A DNA stretch of 64,000 nt, taken from Cupriavidus sp. BIS7 (lineage in GTDB: Bacteria > Pseudomonadota > Gammaproteobacteria > Burkholderiales > Burkholderiaceae). The notes under the pieces are model-generated. The model did not search any database and was not told where the DNA came from. It saw only the letters and a list, made by a program, of their open reading frames with translations. Below are positions 7,393 to 17,355 of the stretch, one piece after another (the first letter of the stretch is position 1; every line of letters starts with the position of its first letter). Location of the stretch: the NCBI RefSeq assembly GCF_000292345.1, contig NZ_ALOU01000020.1:78537-142536 (forward strand). Direction: 5' to 3'. A program made the position numbers and the translations under genes.

Positions 7393-8497
7393 ATGGAAGC
7401 AGAACGCCTGAACGCCATCTCCGGTGCCATCTCCGATCTCCGTTCCCGGACGGAAGATCTACGGGGGTATCTTTGACTACGATGTCAAAGAAAACCGCCT
7501 AGATGAAGTCAACGGGTTGCTCGAAGACCCCGCAGTCTGGAACAACCCCAAGCGTGCCCAGGACCTGGGCAAGGAAAAGAAGGCGCTGGAAGGCGTCGTG
7601 CACGTACTCGGCAAGCTGACCGACGACCTTAACGGCGCGGAAGAGCTGTTCGAGCTTGCCCGCGAGGAAGGCGACGACGACACGCTCGAGTCCATCGAGG
7701 CCGACGTCCAGGGCTTCGAGGCCCTGGTGGCGGACATGGAATTCCGCCGCATGTTCTCGGGCGAGATGGACCAGGCCAATGCGTTCATCGACATCCAGGC
7801 CGGCGCCGGCGGTACCGAGGCGTGCGACTGGGCATCGATGCTGCTGCGCCAGTACCTGAAGTACTGCGAGCGCAAGGGCTTCAAGGCCGAAGTGCTGGAA
7901 GAGTCCGAAGGCGACGTGGCCGGCATCAAGAGCGCGACGATCAAGGTCGAAGGCGAGTATGCGTTCGGTTTCCTGCGTACCGAAACGGGCGTGCACCGCC
8001 TGGTGCGCAAGTCGCCGTTCGATTCGTCTGGCGGCCGCCACACGTCGTTCTCGTCGGTCTTCGTCTACCCCGAGGTCGACGAGTCGTTCGAAGTTGAGGT
8101 CAACCCGGCCGACCTGCGCGTGGATACCTACCGCGCATCGGGCGCCGGCGGTCAGCACATCAACAAGACCGACTCCGCCGTGCGGATCACGCACATGCCC
8201 ACCGGCATCGTCGTGCAGTGCCAGAACGACCGTTCGCAGCACCGCAACCGCGCCGAGGCCATGTCGATGCTGAAGTCGCGCCTGTACGAGCATGAAATGC
8301 GCAAGCGCCAGGCCGAGGCCGACAAGCTCGAAGCCGGCAAGACAGACGTGGGCTGGGGCCACCAGATCCGCTCGTACGTGCTGGACCAGAGCCGTATCAA
8401 GGATCTGCGCACCAATGTGGAAATGTCCAACACCCAGAAGGTGCTGGACGGCGACCTTGACCCGTTCATCGAGGCCAGCCTGAAACAGGGGTTGTAA
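7393..8497 (+). CDS. prfB: peptide chain release factor 2 (programmed +1 frameshift)
   Basis: RF2 releases peptides at UGA and UAA. The gene is in two frames: codons from ATG 7393 encode [20 protein letters not shown] and on to GYL, then an in-frame TGA at 7474-7476. Reading continues +1 from GAC at 7475 ([11 protein letters not shown]...) to 8497, giving 367 residues. The site is the classic CTT-TGA-C slippery stop, preceded by the internal Shine-Dalgarno-like GGGGGT at 7463-7468. Low RF2 favours the shift, so the protein autoregulates its own synthesis. Downstream are the GGQ motif ([15 protein letters not shown]) and, before it, the SPF-type anticodon determinant (KSPFDSSG). This is a normal gene, not a mutation. 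Confidence 0.97.
7463..7477 (+). promoter_or_regulatory. RF2 programmed frameshift signal
   Basis: GGGGGT at 7463-7468 acts as an internal Shine-Dalgarno, followed by CTT (7471-7473) and the TGA-C context (7474-7477). The close spacing from the purine run to the shift codon is what drives +1 slippage in prfB genes of many bacteria. Confidence 0.93.
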
Positions 8498-8631
8498 AGC
8501 AGGCCCTGACATTCAGGTCCTGGCGATTTCTGCCGAAGATTGCAGCTAGTCGTCGCCGCGCAATGCCCCCGGAGTCTTCCGGGCGATGCGCGGCGATTCC
8601 AATGCCATCTCACTGATCAAGGTCCACGCTC

Positions 8632-9402
8632 ATGACCACCGGAACGCCCCGCTCCACCCATCTCTACATCGTCACCGGCGCCTCGCGCGGCCTGGGTACC
8701 GCACTGGTTCGCGCATTGCTGAAACCGGGCAACCGCGTGATCGGCGTGGCGCGCAGCCGCAACCTCGAACTCGAGGCCGAGGCTTCGGCCAGCGGCGTGC
8801 GCGTGGCGTGGCACCTGCAGGACCTGTCGCAGCCCGGCCCGTCGGCCGGGTGGCTGGCCAGCGTGCTCGATGCCGTGGACGAGGCGCCGGCCAGTATCAC
8901 CCTGATCCTGAACGCCGGCGTGGTGCAGCCGATCGGCGCGATCACGCAGTTGCATGAGAACGCGCTGATCCCGCACTTTCAGACCAACCTGATCACGCCG
9001 ATGACGATGACCGGCGCGTTCATCGACCACACCGCACGCTTTGACTGCCCGCGCAAGGTGCTGGCAATCTCGTCGGGCGCCGCGCGCAATCCCGTACCGG
9101 GCTGGGCCGCATACTGCGCCGGCAAGGCGGGCCTGGACATGTTCATCCGCTCGGTCAACGCCGAGTACGCAAGCATGCCCGAGCCGCGCACGGTGCGCGC
9201 CGTCGCGCTGGCACCGGGGGTGGTGGATACCGGCATGCAGGAAACCATCCGTGGCGCGGACTTCGCGCAGGTGGAGCGTTTCCGCGACCTCAAGGCCAAC
9301 GATCAGCTTGCCTCGCCCGACGACACCGCACAGCGCATCGTGGCCTACCTGGACCGTCCCGATTTCGGCACGACCGAGCTCGACGACATCCGCAAGTACT
9401 GA
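8632..9402 (+). CDS. SDR-family NAD(P)-dependent oxidoreductase
   Basis: The 256-residue protein is a classical short-chain dehydrogenase: TGASRGLG (residues 15-22) for cofactor binding, LNAGV in the middle, and the catalytic Ser-Tyr-Lys set in ISSGAARN followed by AAYCAGKAG (YxxxK). ARSRN after the second strand suggests NADP(H) preference. Overall it resembles sepiapterin/benzil reductase-like SDRs, but the substrate cannot be read from sequence. It lies between prfB and lysS on the same strand, 134 bp after prfB and 59 bp before lysS; the functional link to translation genes is probably only positional. Confidence 0.85.
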   Translation: MTTGTPRSTHLYIVTGASRGLGTALVRALLKPGNRVIGVARSRNLELEAEASASGVRVAWHLQDLSQPGPSAGWLASVLDAVDEAPASITLILNAGVVQPIGAITQLHENALIPHFQTNLITPMTMTGAFIDHTARFDCPRKVLAISSGAARNPVPGWAAYCAGKAGLDMFIRSVNAEYASMPEPRTVRAVALAPGVVDTGMQETIRGADFAQVERFRDLKANDQLASPDDTAQRIVAYLDRPDFGTTELDDIRKY

Positions 9403-9461
9403 ACCGACACACTGAACTGAACCCGCGCGGCGCCCTGTGCCGCGTGATCGAACCTGACATC

Positions 9462-10994
9462 ATGACCGAACCGACCCGCGCCCAAGCCGCAGACACTCCC
9501 GCCGTGGATGAGAACAAGATCATCGCCGAGCGGCGCGAGAAACTGCAGGCCCTGCGCCAGCAAGGCGTGGCCTTCCCGAACGACTTCCGCCCGACGCACC
9601 AGGCCGGCGCGCTGCACGCGCAGTATGGCGAGACCGACCAGGCCGCGCTGGAAGCAAGCCCGGTGGAAGTGTCCATCGCCGGCCGCATGATGCTCAAGCG
9701 CGTGATGGGCAAGGCCAGCTTCGCCACCGTGCAGGACGGCAGCGGCCAGATCCAGTTCTACATCACGCGCGACAAGGTCGGCGAGGACGTCTACGCGGCA
9801 TTCAAGCACTGGGATCTCGGCGACATCATCAGCGCGCGCGGCGAACTGTTCCGCACCAACAAGGGCGAGCTGTCGGTACAGGTGCGCGAACTGCGCCTGC
9901 TGTCGAAGGCGCTGCGCCCGCTGCCGGACAAGTTCCACGGCCTGGCCGACCAGGAAACCAAATACCGCCAGCGCTACGTGGACCTGATCGTCTCGCCGGA
10001 AACGCGTGACACGTTCCGCGCCCGCACGCAGGCCATCTCGTCCATCCGCCGCCATATGGCCGACGCAGGCTTCATGGAAGTGGAAACGCCGATGCTGCAC
10101 CCGATTCCGGGCGGCGCCGCGGCCAAGCCGTTCATCACGCACCACAATGCGCTGGACATGCAGATGTTCATGCGCATCGCGCCCGAGCTCTACCTGAAGC
10201 GCCTGATCGTCGGCGGCTTCGAGCGCGTGTTCGAGATCAACCGCAATTTCCGTAACGAAGGGGTGAGCCCGCGCCACAACCCCGAGTTCACGATGATGGA
10301 GTTCTACGCGGCCTATACGGACTACCGCTGGCTGATGGACTTCACCGAGAACCTGATCCGCCAGGCCGCGATCGATGCGCGCGGCAGCGCCGTGGTGACC
10401 TACCAGGGCCGCGAGCTCGACCTGTCGAAGCCGTTCCATCGCCTGACGACCACGAAGGCAATCCAGAAGTTCGCGCCGCAATACACCGATGCGCAACTGG
10501 CCGATGTGGAATTCCTGCGCACCGAACTGAAGAAGTTTGGCGTGAACACCAACGCGCCGCAGTTCCTGAACGCTGGCCTGGGCACGCTCCAGCTCGTGCT
10601 GTTCGAGGAAACCGCCGAGTCGCAACTCTGGGAGCCGACGTTCATCATCGACTATCCGGTCGAGGTTTCGCCGCTGGCGCGCGCCTCGGACACCGAACCA
10701 GGCATTACCGAGCGCTTCGAGCTGTTCATCACCGGCCGCGAAATCGCCAACGGCTTCTCCGAACTGAACGACCCGGAAGACCAAGCCGATCGCTTCCGCA
10801 AGCAAGTCGAGCAGAAGGATGCGGGCGATGAGGAAGCGATGTACTTCGACGCCGACTACATCCGCGCGCTCGAATACGGCATGCCCCCGACCGGTGGCTG
10901 CGGCATCGGCATCGACCGTCTGGTGATGCTGCTGACCGACAGCCCGAACATCCGCGACGTGATCCTGTTCCCGCACCTGCGCCGCGAGGACTGA
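9462..10994 (+). CDS. lysS: lysyl-tRNA synthetase, class II
   Basis: LysS charges tRNA-Lys. The 510-residue length is typical. An N-terminal OB-fold anticodon-binding domain ([21 protein letters not shown]) is followed by the class II core with motif 1 around [16 protein letters not shown], motif 2 [22 protein letters not shown], and motif 3 [22 protein letters not shown] chose the ATG at 9462 (MTEPTRAQ) over an upstream GTG at 9444, which would add six residues. The strong hairpin at 11005-11032 follows. Confidence 0.97.
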   Translation: MTEPTRAQAADTPAVDENKIIAERREKLQALRQQGVAFPNDFRPTHQAGALHAQYGETDQAALEASPVEVSIAGRMMLKRVMGKASFATVQDGSGQIQFYITRDKVGEDVYAAFKHWDLGDIISARGELFRTNKGELSVQVRELRLLSKALRPLPDKFHGLADQETKYRQRYVDLIVSPETRDTFRARTQAISSIRRHMADAGFMEVETPMLHPIPGGAAAKPFITHHNALDMQMFMRIAPELYLKRLIVGGFERVFEINRNFRNEGVSPRHNPEFTMMEFYAAYTDYRWLMDFTENLIRQAAIDARGSAVVTYQGRELDLSKPFHRLTTTKAIQKFAPQYTDAQLADVEFLRTELKKFGVNTNAPQFLNAGLGTLQLVLFEETAESQLWEPTFIIDYPVEVSPLARASDTEPGITERFELFITGREIANGFSELNDPEDQADRFRKQVEQKDAGDEEAMYFDADYIRALEYGMPPTGGCGIGIDRLVMLLTDSPNIRDVILFPHLRRED

Positions 10995-11004
10995 TCACAC
11001 GGTC

Positions 11005-11032
11005 ATCTCCTCTCCCATGCGGGAGAGGAGAT
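11005..11032. repeat. REP-like hairpin copy A (downstream of lysS)
   Basis: ATCTCCTCTCCC, the loop ATGC and GGGAGAGGAGAT form a perfect 12-bp stem 10 bases after the lysS stop. Core CTCTCCC/GGGAGAG is shared with four other elements in this window. It may also end or stabilise the lysS transcript; no long T tract follows. Confidence 0.7.
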
Positions 11033-11183
11033 TCTGTAACAGACCGCCTCGCATCCCACCCGCAAGTTATTGATTTTCCAGCCGTTTCCGCGCTACAGAT
11101 CCTTACAAAATCAAACGGAAACCGGCACGAAATTCCGCCAGACTCCATGGTGTCCGCCTTGATGGCGCCCTGGAGAACAATAA

Positions 11184-11942
11184 ATGTCTGGTCCGGAAAC
11201 CCTCCCTACGCTGCCGACCCAACGCCGCCTGAATCCGCTGATTGGCGCGGCCGCGATATCGATCGTCATCGTCAGCCTGACGGCTGTGGCAGCGCTCACG
11301 GGTGTACTGCCAATCAGCAACGCCAACCAGGGTAGCGCCAGCACCGAACCTTCGTCGGCGCAGTCGCAGTACTACAGCGGGCAGGTGAATGCCCCGGCCA
11401 CGACGCAAGCTGGCACGCAAACCGAAGCACAGGCACAGGCCCCGGCACCGGGCTCGACCACGCGCCCGCCGGCCTATGACAGGCAGTACGCGCAGAACTC
11501 GATGCCCGCTGCGCCCGCTCAACAGCAACAGCTTCAACAGCCGACACAGGCCCAACAGCCGCAGCAAGCGCAGCCGTCGCAGGCCGAGCCAAACACCGCG
11601 GCACGGCCCAGCCATACGGCGGGTCATGTGACGGGTGTACAGGTAGTGGAAGCCGAAAAGCCGACAACCGGCCTCGGCGCGGTGGGCGGCGCCGTAGTGG
11701 GCGGCCTGCTCGGCAACCAGATCGGCCACGGCAACGGCCGTATTCTTGGCACCGTTGCGGGCGCTGCGGCCGGCGGCTTCGGCGGCAACTACGCCGAGAA
11801 GAAGCTGAACACGAACAAGAGCTATCGCGTCAGCGTGCAGATGGATGACGGCTCGCACCGCACCTTCACGTACCAGAATGCTCCGGGCGTGGAGGTTGGC
11901 CAGCGCGTGCACCTTGAGCACGGGGCGCTCGTGACTGGTTAA
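11184..11942 (+). CDS. glycine-zipper 2TM domain protein (SlyB/PcP-like C-terminus)
   Basis: The 252-residue protein has one N-terminal membrane segment (LIGAAAISIVIVSLTAVAAL), a long low-complexity Gln/Pro/Ala linker, and a glycine-zipper (GAVGGAVVGGLLGNQIGHGNG then GTVAGAAAGGFGGNYAEKK). A small beta domain follows (YRVSVQMDDGSHRTFTYQNA). Glycine-zipper 2TM proteins (SlyB, PcP, RcnB-like) sit in the envelope and often respond to metal or envelope stress; here the N-terminal anchor is uncleaved rather than a lipobox. It stands alone, flanked by REP-like hairpins, and its specific role is unknown. Confidence 0.75.
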   Translation: MSGPETLPTLPTQRRLNPLIGAAAISIVIVSLTAVAALTGVLPISNANQGSASTEPSSAQSQYYSGQVNAPATTQAGTQTEAQAQAPAPGSTTRPPAYDRQYAQNSMPAAPAQQQQLQQPTQAQQPQQAQPSQAEPNTAARPSHTAGHVTGVQVVEAEKPTTGLGAVGGAVVGGLLGNQIGHGNGRILGTVAGAAAGGFGGNYAEKKLNTNKSYRVSVQMDDGSHRTFTYQNAPGVEVGQRVHLEHGALVTG

Positions 11943-11980
11943 GAAAGCGCCAAAGGTAGTTGAATTGCCTTTGGTTCGCT

Positions 11981-12021
11981 CCCCTCTCCCACTTTAGTGG
12001 GAGAGGGGTTGGGGGAGAGGG
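11981..12021. repeat. REP-like hairpin copy B
   Basis: CCCCTCTCCCAC, TTTA and GTGGGAGAGGGG form a perfect stem at 11981-12008, followed by TTGGGGGAGAGGG. It lies 38 bases after the glycine-zipper stop. Copy C, 56 bp on, is in the opposite orientation, making a BIME-like pair. Confidence 0.75.
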
Positions 12022-12064
12022 AAACGAGGTTTGAATCGCGACTTGTCATGAATTGATGCGCCGG

Positions 12065-12103
12065 CCCTCTCCCCCGGCCCCTCTCCCGCATGCGGGAGAG
12101 GGG
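12065..12103. repeat. REP-like hairpin copy C
   Basis: CCCTCTCCCCCGG precedes CCCCTCTCCCGCA and its exact complement TGCGGGAGAGGGG (12078-12103). It is the inverted partner of copy B and lies 18 bases past the iscX stop, so the pair fills the spacer between two convergent transcripts and may end both. Confidence 0.75.
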
Positions 12104-12121
12104 AGAAAAAATACCTGCTGC

Positions 12122-12316
12122 CTACTCCGCTTCCTCGATCCACGCTGCCTGAATGGCCTCGAGGATCTTCTCGCCCGAGCGCTCGGGCAGATCGCTGAAA
12201 CCGTCGAGTTCAAGCACCCATTGGCGCAGTTGCGTGAAGCGCACCGTCACCGGATCGACATCAGGAAACTTGTCGTACAGCGCTGCGGCGATATCGTAGG
12301 TATCCGTCCATTTCAT
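12122..12316 (-). CDS. iscX: Fe-S cluster assembly protein IscX
   Basis: IscX is a small acidic protein that binds IscS and iron and modulates the rate of cluster assembly. The 64-residue length, the opening KWTDTYDIAAALYDKFPDVDP, and the acidic C-terminus (AAWIEEAE) fit the family. It is the last gene of the isc operon, 21 bp after fdx. Confidence 0.95.
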   Translation of the reverse strand: MKWTDTYDIAAALYDKFPDVDPVTVRFTQLRQWVLELDGFSDLPERSGEKILEAIQAAWIEEAE

Positions 12317-12337
12317 GTGGAAACTCCCGGGTCAGGC

Positions 12338-12676
12338 TCAGTGGCCTTCCTTGGCGTGGTTGATCGTGTACTTGGGAATCTCGACGGTCAGGTCTTCGTC
12401 GGCCACCAGTGCCTGGCATGACAGGCGCGAATTCGGCTCCAGGCCCCATGCCTTGTCGAGCAGGTCTTCTTCCTTCTCCTCGGCATCTTCGAGCGAATTG
12501 AAGCCCTCGCGCACGATCACGTGGCACGTGGTGCAGGCGCACGACTTCTCGCACGCGTGTTCGATTTCGATGCCATTGGTGAGCAGCGCGTCGCACACGC
12601 TGGTGCCGCTCTTGGCCTCGAAGACAGCCCCCTCGGGACACAACTCGACATGGGGCAAAACAATAATCTGTGGCAT
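12338..12676 (-). CDS. fdx: ISC-system [2Fe-2S] ferredoxin
   Basis: The 112-residue ferredoxin supplies electrons during cluster assembly on IscU. Ligand cysteines are seen as CEKSCACTTC (C-x5-C-x2-C) and a fourth in LSCQALV, as in adrenodoxin-type Isc ferredoxins. The C-terminal histidine (KEGH) is also typical. It lies 51 bp after hscA and 21 bp before iscX in the isc operon. Confidence 0.96.
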   Translation of the reverse strand: MPQIIVLPHVELCPEGAVFEAKSGTSVCDALLTNGIEIEHACEKSCACTTCHVIVREGFNSLEDAEEKEEDLLDKAWGLEPNSRLSCQALVADEDLTVEIPKYTINHAKEGH

Positions 12677-12727
12677 TTCTATCCTGTTGTCAGTCTGCGG
12701 TGCGAACGATCAGTGCACCTGCGGCCG

Positions 12728-14593
12728 TCAGCCGAGCTCCTGCACCTTCTTGCCGGCCAGCGCGCTCTTGATCGAGCGGTCCATGCGGCGTGCGGCAAAT
12801 TCGTCGGTACCTTGCGAAAGGCGCTCCACGGCGGCCTTGATGGCGTGGTGGTCCTCACCCTTTGCGATCTCGGCCACGCTGGCGATCAGCGCTTCCACGG
12901 CGGTACGCTCGTCGGCCGACAGCAGTTCGCCATCGGTCTCGAGCGCGCGCGTGGTGGCCTCCACCAGACGCGAGGCTTCGACGCGCTCCTCGGCCAGCGC
13001 ACGGCTCTTCATGTCGTGCTCGGCTTCGCGGAAGCTCTCCTGAAGCATCCGGGCGATATCGTCATCGGCCAGGCCATAAGACGGCTTGACCGATACCGAT
13101 GCCTCCACGCCGGAGCCAGTTTCGCGCGCCGACACCGACAGCAGGCCGTCGGCATCCACCTGGTAGGTCACGCGGATACGCGCCGCACCGGCCACCATCG
13201 GCGGAATGCCGCGCAATTCGAAACGCGCGAGCGAACGGCAGTCGCTGGCCAGTTCGCGTTCGCCCTGCAGCACGTGGATCGCCATTGCGGTCTGGCCGTC
13301 CTTGAACGTGGTGAACTCCTGCGCGCGGGCCACGGGAATCGTGCTGTTGCGCGGAATGATCTTCTCGACCAGACCACCCATCGTTTCCACGCCCAGCGAC
13401 AGCGGAATCACGTCAAGCAGCAGCCAGTCCTCGCCCGGCGCATGGTTGCCGGCCAGCAGGTTGGCCTGCATGGCGGCGCCCAGCGCCACGACCTTGTCCG
13501 GATCAAGATTGGTCAACGGTTGCTGGCCGAAGTAATCGCCCACGGCCTTGCGGATTGCCGGCATGCGCGTTGCGCCGCCAACCAGAACCACACCCTTGAC
13601 TTCATCTGCACCGACGCCCGCGTCACGCAGTGCCTTGCGCACCGGCGTCAGCGTCTTCTGCACGAGGTTGGCGGTGATTTCGATAAACGTGTCGGCTTCC
13701 AGCGGCAGATGCACGATCTCCCCGCTCGCCAGCACCGCGTCGATCACCGTGCTGTCGCTGCTGGACAGCGCTTCCTTGGCCGCACGGGCGCGCACCATCA
13801 GCAGGCGCGCGTCTTCGGCCGACAACGGCTGCAGGCTGGCCTGCTCGACGATCCAGCACAGCAGGCGCTGGTCGAAGTCGTCCCCGCCGAGCGCAGAATC
13901 GCCGCCCGTCGACATCACTTCGAACACGCCCTTGGTCAGCTTGAGCACCGAGATATCGAACGTGCCGCCGCCGAGGTCATACACGGCGTAGATGCCTTCC
14001 GCGCCGTTGTCCAGGCCATAGGCGATGGCGGCGGCGGTCGGCTCGTTGAGCAGGCGCAGCACGTCCAGGCCGGCCAGTTGCGCGGCATCCTTGGTGGCCT
14101 GGCGCTGCGCGTCGTCGAAGTACGCCGGAACCGTGATCACGGCCCCGACCAGGTCATCGCCAAGCGAGTCTTCCGCACGCTGGCGCAGCGTGGCCAGGAT
14201 CTCGGCCGAGACTTCGACCGGACTCTTGATGCCGGCCGCCGTCTTCAACTGCACCATGCCCGGTGCATCGACGAAATCGTACGGGCTGTGCTCGATATTG
14301 GCCACGTCGCGCACGCCGCGGCCCATGAAGCGCTTGACCGAGATGATCGTGTTCTTGGGGTCGCGTACCGCTTCGTCCTGGGCCTTGTAGCCAATATGCG
14401 CATTACCGGTAGACAGGTAGCGCACCACGGACGGCAGCAGCGCGCGGCCGTGCTCGTCGGGCAGGACTTCGGGAATGCTGTTGCGCACGGCGGCCACCAG
14501 CGAGTTGGTGGTGCCAAGGTCGATACCAACGGCCAGCCGGCGCTGGTGGGGCGCCGGCGACATGCCGGGTTCTGAAATCTGGAGCAGTGCCAT
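12728..14593 (-). CDS. hscA: Hsp70-class chaperone HscA
   Basis: HscA (Hsc66) uses ATP to drive cluster release from IscU by binding its LPPVK loop. The 621-residue product carries the Hsp70 nucleotide-binding signatures [21 protein letters not shown] and [14 protein letters not shown], then a substrate-binding domain that ends without the EEVD tail of cytosolic DnaK. It lies nine bp after hscB, forming the usual chaperone pair in the isc operon. Confidence 0.97.
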   Translation of the reverse strand: MALLQISEPGMSPAPHQRRLAVGIDLGTTNSLVAAVRNSIPEVLPDEHGRALLPSVVRYLSTGNAHIGYKAQDEAVRDPKNTIISVKRFMGRGVRDVANIEHSPYDFVDAPGMVQLKTAAGIKSPVEVSAEILATLRQRAEDSLGDDLVGAVITVPAYFDDAQRQATKDAAQLAGLDVLRLLNEPTAAAIAYGLDNGAEGIYAVYDLGGGTFDISVLKLTKGVFEVMSTGGDSALGGDDFDQRLLCWIVEQASLQPLSAEDARLLMVRARAAKEALSSSDSTVIDAVLASGEIVHLPLEADTFIEITANLVQKTLTPVRKALRDAGVGADEVKGVVLVGGATRMPAIRKAVGDYFGQQPLTNLDPDKVVALGAAMQANLLAGNHAPGEDWLLLDVIPLSLGVETMGGLVEKIIPRNSTIPVARAQEFTTFKDGQTAMAIHVLQGERELASDCRSLARFELRGIPPMVAGAARIRVTYQVDADGLLSVSARETGSGVEASVSVKPSYGLADDDIARMLQESFREAEHDMKSRALAEERVEASRLVEATTRALETDGELLSADERTAVEALIASVAEIAKGEDHHAIKAAVERLSQGTDEFAARRMDRSIKSALAGKKVQELG

Positions 14594-14602
14594 GATCTTT
14601 CT

Positions 14603-15121
14603 TCAATCTTCGAGACGATCGATCGCCTCGCTCGCGTCGTGTTCGATCTTCTCGATAAACATGAGCTGTCGCGCCGCAGCGCTGGCAGCGTCGTTGTCGC
14701 CGGCATCGAGCAGTGCGCCGAGTGCCGCGTGGCGGTCACGCTTTTCCTGGCGCAGATCGCGCAGCAGGCGGTCAAGCTGGTCTACCGCGCGGCCTTCCAC
14801 GGCCTCCTGCAGCGCTTCACGCCATTCCATCTGCTGCATCAGGAAGGCGGGCGCCATTGCCGTGTTGCTCTCGGCCTGGATGTCGACGCCACGCAGGTGC
14901 AGCAGGTAGATCGCGCGCTTGAGCGGCTGGCGCAGCGTCCGGTATGCCTCGTTGGCGTGCGCGGCCCACTGCATGGCCACGCGGCGCTCGGCATCGCCGG
15001 CATTGGCAAAGCGGTCCGGATGCGCCTGCGTCTGGACGGTGAGATAGGCGGCGTCGAGCGCGGCCTCGTCCACGTCATAGCGGGCAGGCAGCCCGAACAG
15101 CGCAAAGAAATCGTCTTTCAA
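14603..15121 (-). CDS. hscB: J-domain co-chaperone HscB
   Basis: HscB brings IscU to HscA and stimulates its ATPase. The J domain starts [16 protein letters not shown] and keeps the HPD motif (QAHPDRF). I chose a TTG start at 15121, with GGGGA about five bases upstream, because it gives LKDDFFALF at the family N-terminus and 172 residues, the normal length. The longer GTG frame from 15175 adds a basic stretch that does not look like HscB. The 90-base gap to iscA holds a hairpin. Confidence 0.92.
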   Translation of the reverse strand: MKDDFFALFGLPARYDVDEAALDAAYLTVQTQAHPDRFANAGDAERRVAMQWAAHANEAYRTLRQPLKRAIYLLHLRGVDIQAESNTAMAPAFLMQQMEWREALQEAVEGRAVDQLDRLLRDLRQEKRDRHAALGALLDAGDNDAASAAARQLMFIEKIEHDASEAIDRLED

Positions 15122-15171
15122 AAGCTTCCCCAACAAAAAGGAGCGGCCATGCCGCCCCCCGTCGTGTCGCC

Positions 15172-15200
15172 GCACTCGTATCGGCTACCGATACGGGTGC
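15172..15200 (-). promoter_or_regulatory. stem-loop in the iscA-hscB spacer
   Basis: In the sense of the isc mRNA, GCAC-C-CGTATCGG, loop TAG, and CCGATACG-A-GTGC form a stem of 12 pairs with one mismatch. It starts 12 bases after the iscA stop. No U tract follows, so partial termination, RNA processing or a stability barrier between iscSUA and the chaperone genes are all possible. Confidence 0.5.
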
Positions 15201-15211
15201 GGCTCAGGCCG

Positions 15212-15532
15212 TCAGACCCGGAACGATTCGCCGCAGCCGCACTCGTCCTTGACGTTGGGGTTATTGAACTTGAAGCCTTCGTTCAACCCTTCGCGCGCGA
15301 AATCGAGCTCGGTGCCGTCGATGTACGGCAGGCTCTTCGGATCCACGATCACCTTGATGCCGCGCGTCTCGAACACCTGGTCTTCAGGCTGCAGTTCGTC
15401 CACGTACTCGAGCTTGTACGCCAGTCCCGAGCAGCCGGTGGTCTTCACGCCTACGCGCAAGCCCACGCCCTTGCCACGGCGTTCCAGGTAGCGGGCGACG
15501 TGCTTCGCCGCCTTTTCGGTCATTGTGATCAT
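15212..15532 (-). CDS. iscA: A-type Fe-S carrier IscA
   Basis: The 106-residue protein delivers Fe-S clusters to targets. Three conserved cysteines are present: TTGCSGLAY, and the C-terminal ECGCGESF. The start at 15532 ([12 protein letters not shown]) fits the family; a second in-frame ATG three codons later is possible. It lies 70 bp after iscU in the operon. Confidence 0.96.
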   Translation of the reverse strand: MITMTEKAAKHVARYLERRGKGVGLRVGVKTTGCSGLAYKLEYVDELQPEDQVFETRGIKVIVDPKSLPYIDGTELDFAREGLNEGFKFNNPNVKDECGCGESFRV

Positions 15533-15602
15533 CTTTGCCTTGCTGTCGATGCGCCGCGCGCGGCCAATTGACCACGCGCGGCCGTACAAACCATCTACCG
15601 GA

Positions 15603-16004
15603 TCAGGCCGCCTTCTGCTCGGCGCCCGGGTGCTTCTTCTTGTAATCCTCGACGGCCGCCTTGATGGCGTCTTCGGCAAGGATCGAGCAGTGGATCTTCA
15701 CGGGCGGCAGCGCCAGTTCCTCGGCGATCTGGGTGTTCTTGATCTCCAGAGCCTGGTCCACGGTCTTGCCCTTGACCCATTCGGTCACCAGCGACGACGA
15801 GGCGATCGCCGAACCGCAACCGTAGGTCTTGAACTTGGCGTCTTCGATCACGCCAGCCTCGTTCACCTTGATCTGCAGCTTCATCACGTCGCCGCAGGCC
15901 GGGGCGCCGACCATGCCGGTACCCACCGCGTCGTCGTTCTTGTCGAACGAACCGACGTTGCGCGGATTTTCATAGTGGTCGAGAACCTTGTTGCTGTAAG
16001 ACAT
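15603..16004 (-). CDS. iscU: Fe-S cluster scaffold protein IscU
   Basis: Clusters are built on IscU from sulfur supplied by IscS. The 133-residue protein has ligands Cys37 (GAPACGD), Cys63 (TYGCGSA) and His105-Cys106 (KIHCSI), and the HscA-recognition loop LPPVK at residues 99-103. It lies 55 bp after iscS. Confidence 0.97.
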   Translation of the reverse strand: MSYSNKVLDHYENPRNVGSFDKNDDAVGTGMVGAPACGDVMKLQIKVNEAGVIEDAKFKTYGCGSAIASSSLVTEWVKGKTVDQALEIKNTQIAEELALPPVKIHCSILAEDAIKAAVEDYKKKHPGAEQKAA

Positions 16005-16059
16005 TTTGGCTACCTCTGATCAATCTTTTGATGGGGTCTTGTTTTTACGTGTGCCGCAA

Positions 16060-17280
16060 TCAGTGCGCGGCCCACTGGATCGAATTCAGGTCGACGCCGT
16101 CCTTGAACATTTCCCACAGCGGCGACAGATCGCGCAGCTTGCCGATCTTGTTCTTGAGCAGTTCGACGGTGTAGTCAACCTCGGCCTCGGTCGTGAAGCG
16201 GCCCACCGTGAAACGAATCGAGCTGTGCGCCAGTTCGTCGTTGCGGCCAAGTGCGCGCAGCACATACGACGGCTCCAGCGACGCCGACGTGCACGCCGAA
16301 CCCGACGACACGGCCACGTCCTTGATGGCCATGATCAGCGATTCGCCTTCGACGAAGTTGAAGCTGACGTTCAGGTTGTGCGGCACACGGTGTTCCATCG
16401 AGCCGTTCAGGTACACCTCTTCCATGTCCGACAGGCCGTTCCACAGGCGGTCGCGCAGCATGCGGATGCGCTCGTTCTCCGTGGCCATTTCCTCGCGGGC
16501 CAGACGGAATGCCTCGCCCATGCCAACGATCTGGTGCGTAGCCAGCGTGCCCGAGCGCATGCCGCGCTCATGGCCGCCACCGTGCATCTGCGCCTCGATG
16601 CGCACGCGCGGCTTGCGGCGTACATACAGCGCGCCGATGCCCTTCGGGCCATACGTCTTGTGGGCCGAGAACGACATCAGGTCGCATTTCAGCGTGTTCA
16701 GGTCGATCGCCACCTTGCCGGTCGCCTGCGCGGCGTCGCAGTGGAAGATGATGCCCTTCTCGCGGCAGATCTCACCGATCTGCTCGACGTCCTGGATCAC
16801 ACCGATCTCATTGTTCACCAGCATCACCGATACCAGGATCGTGTCCGGGCGGATCGCCTGCTTGAACACGTCCATATCGATCAGGCCGTCATCCTTGACG
16901 TCGAGGTACGTCACCTCGAAGCCCTGACGCTCCAGCTCGCGCGTGGTGTCCAGCACAGCCTTGTGCTCGGTCTTCACGGTGATGATGTGACGGCCCTTGC
17001 CCGAGTAGAAATTGGCCGCGCCCTTGATGGCGAGGTTGTCCGACTCGGTCGCGCCCGACGTCCACACGATTTCGCGCGGATCGGCACCAACCAGCGCCGC
17101 CACCTGCTCGCGCGCCTCTTCCACGGCACGCTCGGCGTCCCAGCCATACGCGTGGCTACGCGACGCCGGATTGCCGAACTGCTCGCGCAGGTACGGAATC
17201 ATCTTGTCCGCCACGCGCGGGTCCACCGGCGTGGTGGCCGAGTAATCCATGTAGATCGGGAAATGTGGGGTGGTGCTCAT
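16060..17280 (-). CDS. iscS: cysteine desulfurase IscS
   Basis: IscS takes sulfur from cysteine with PLP and hands it to IscU and to tRNA-thiolation enzymes. The 406-residue product contains the PLP-lysine region [12 protein letters not shown] and the mobile active-site cysteine loop [21 protein letters not shown]. It lies 75 bp after iscR. Dimeric, cytoplasmic. Confidence 0.97.
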   Translation of the reverse strand: MSTTPHFPIYMDYSATTPVDPRVADKMIPYLREQFGNPASRSHAYGWDAERAVEEAREQVAALVGADPREIVWTSGATESDNLAIKGAANFYSGKGRHIITVKTEHKAVLDTTRELERQGFEVTYLDVKDDGLIDMDVFKQAIRPDTILVSVMLVNNEIGVIQDVEQIGEICREKGIIFHCDAAQATGKVAIDLNTLKCDLMSFSAHKTYGPKGIGALYVRRKPRVRIEAQMHGGGHERGMRSGTLATHQIVGMGEAFRLAREEMATENERIRMLRDRLWNGLSDMEEVYLNGSMEHRVPHNLNVSFNFVEGESLIMAIKDVAVSSGSACTSASLEPSYVLRALGRNDELAHSSIRFTVGRFTTEAEVDYTVELLKNKIGKLRDLSPLWEMFKDGVDLNSIQWAAH

Positions 17281-17355
17281 CGTTGTGACTGCCTTATAGG
17301 GACCGCTAATCGCTTAATGCCTACCGATAGTTTAGTTCAGCCGCGCCGTCCGTGC

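Noticed and set aside
7424..8497. prfB read as a single frame starting at 7424, or as a frameshifted pseudogene
   Set aside because: The CTT-TGA-C site with the internal Shine-Dalgarno is the standard RF2 programmed shift, and the true start at 7393 gives the family N-terminus.
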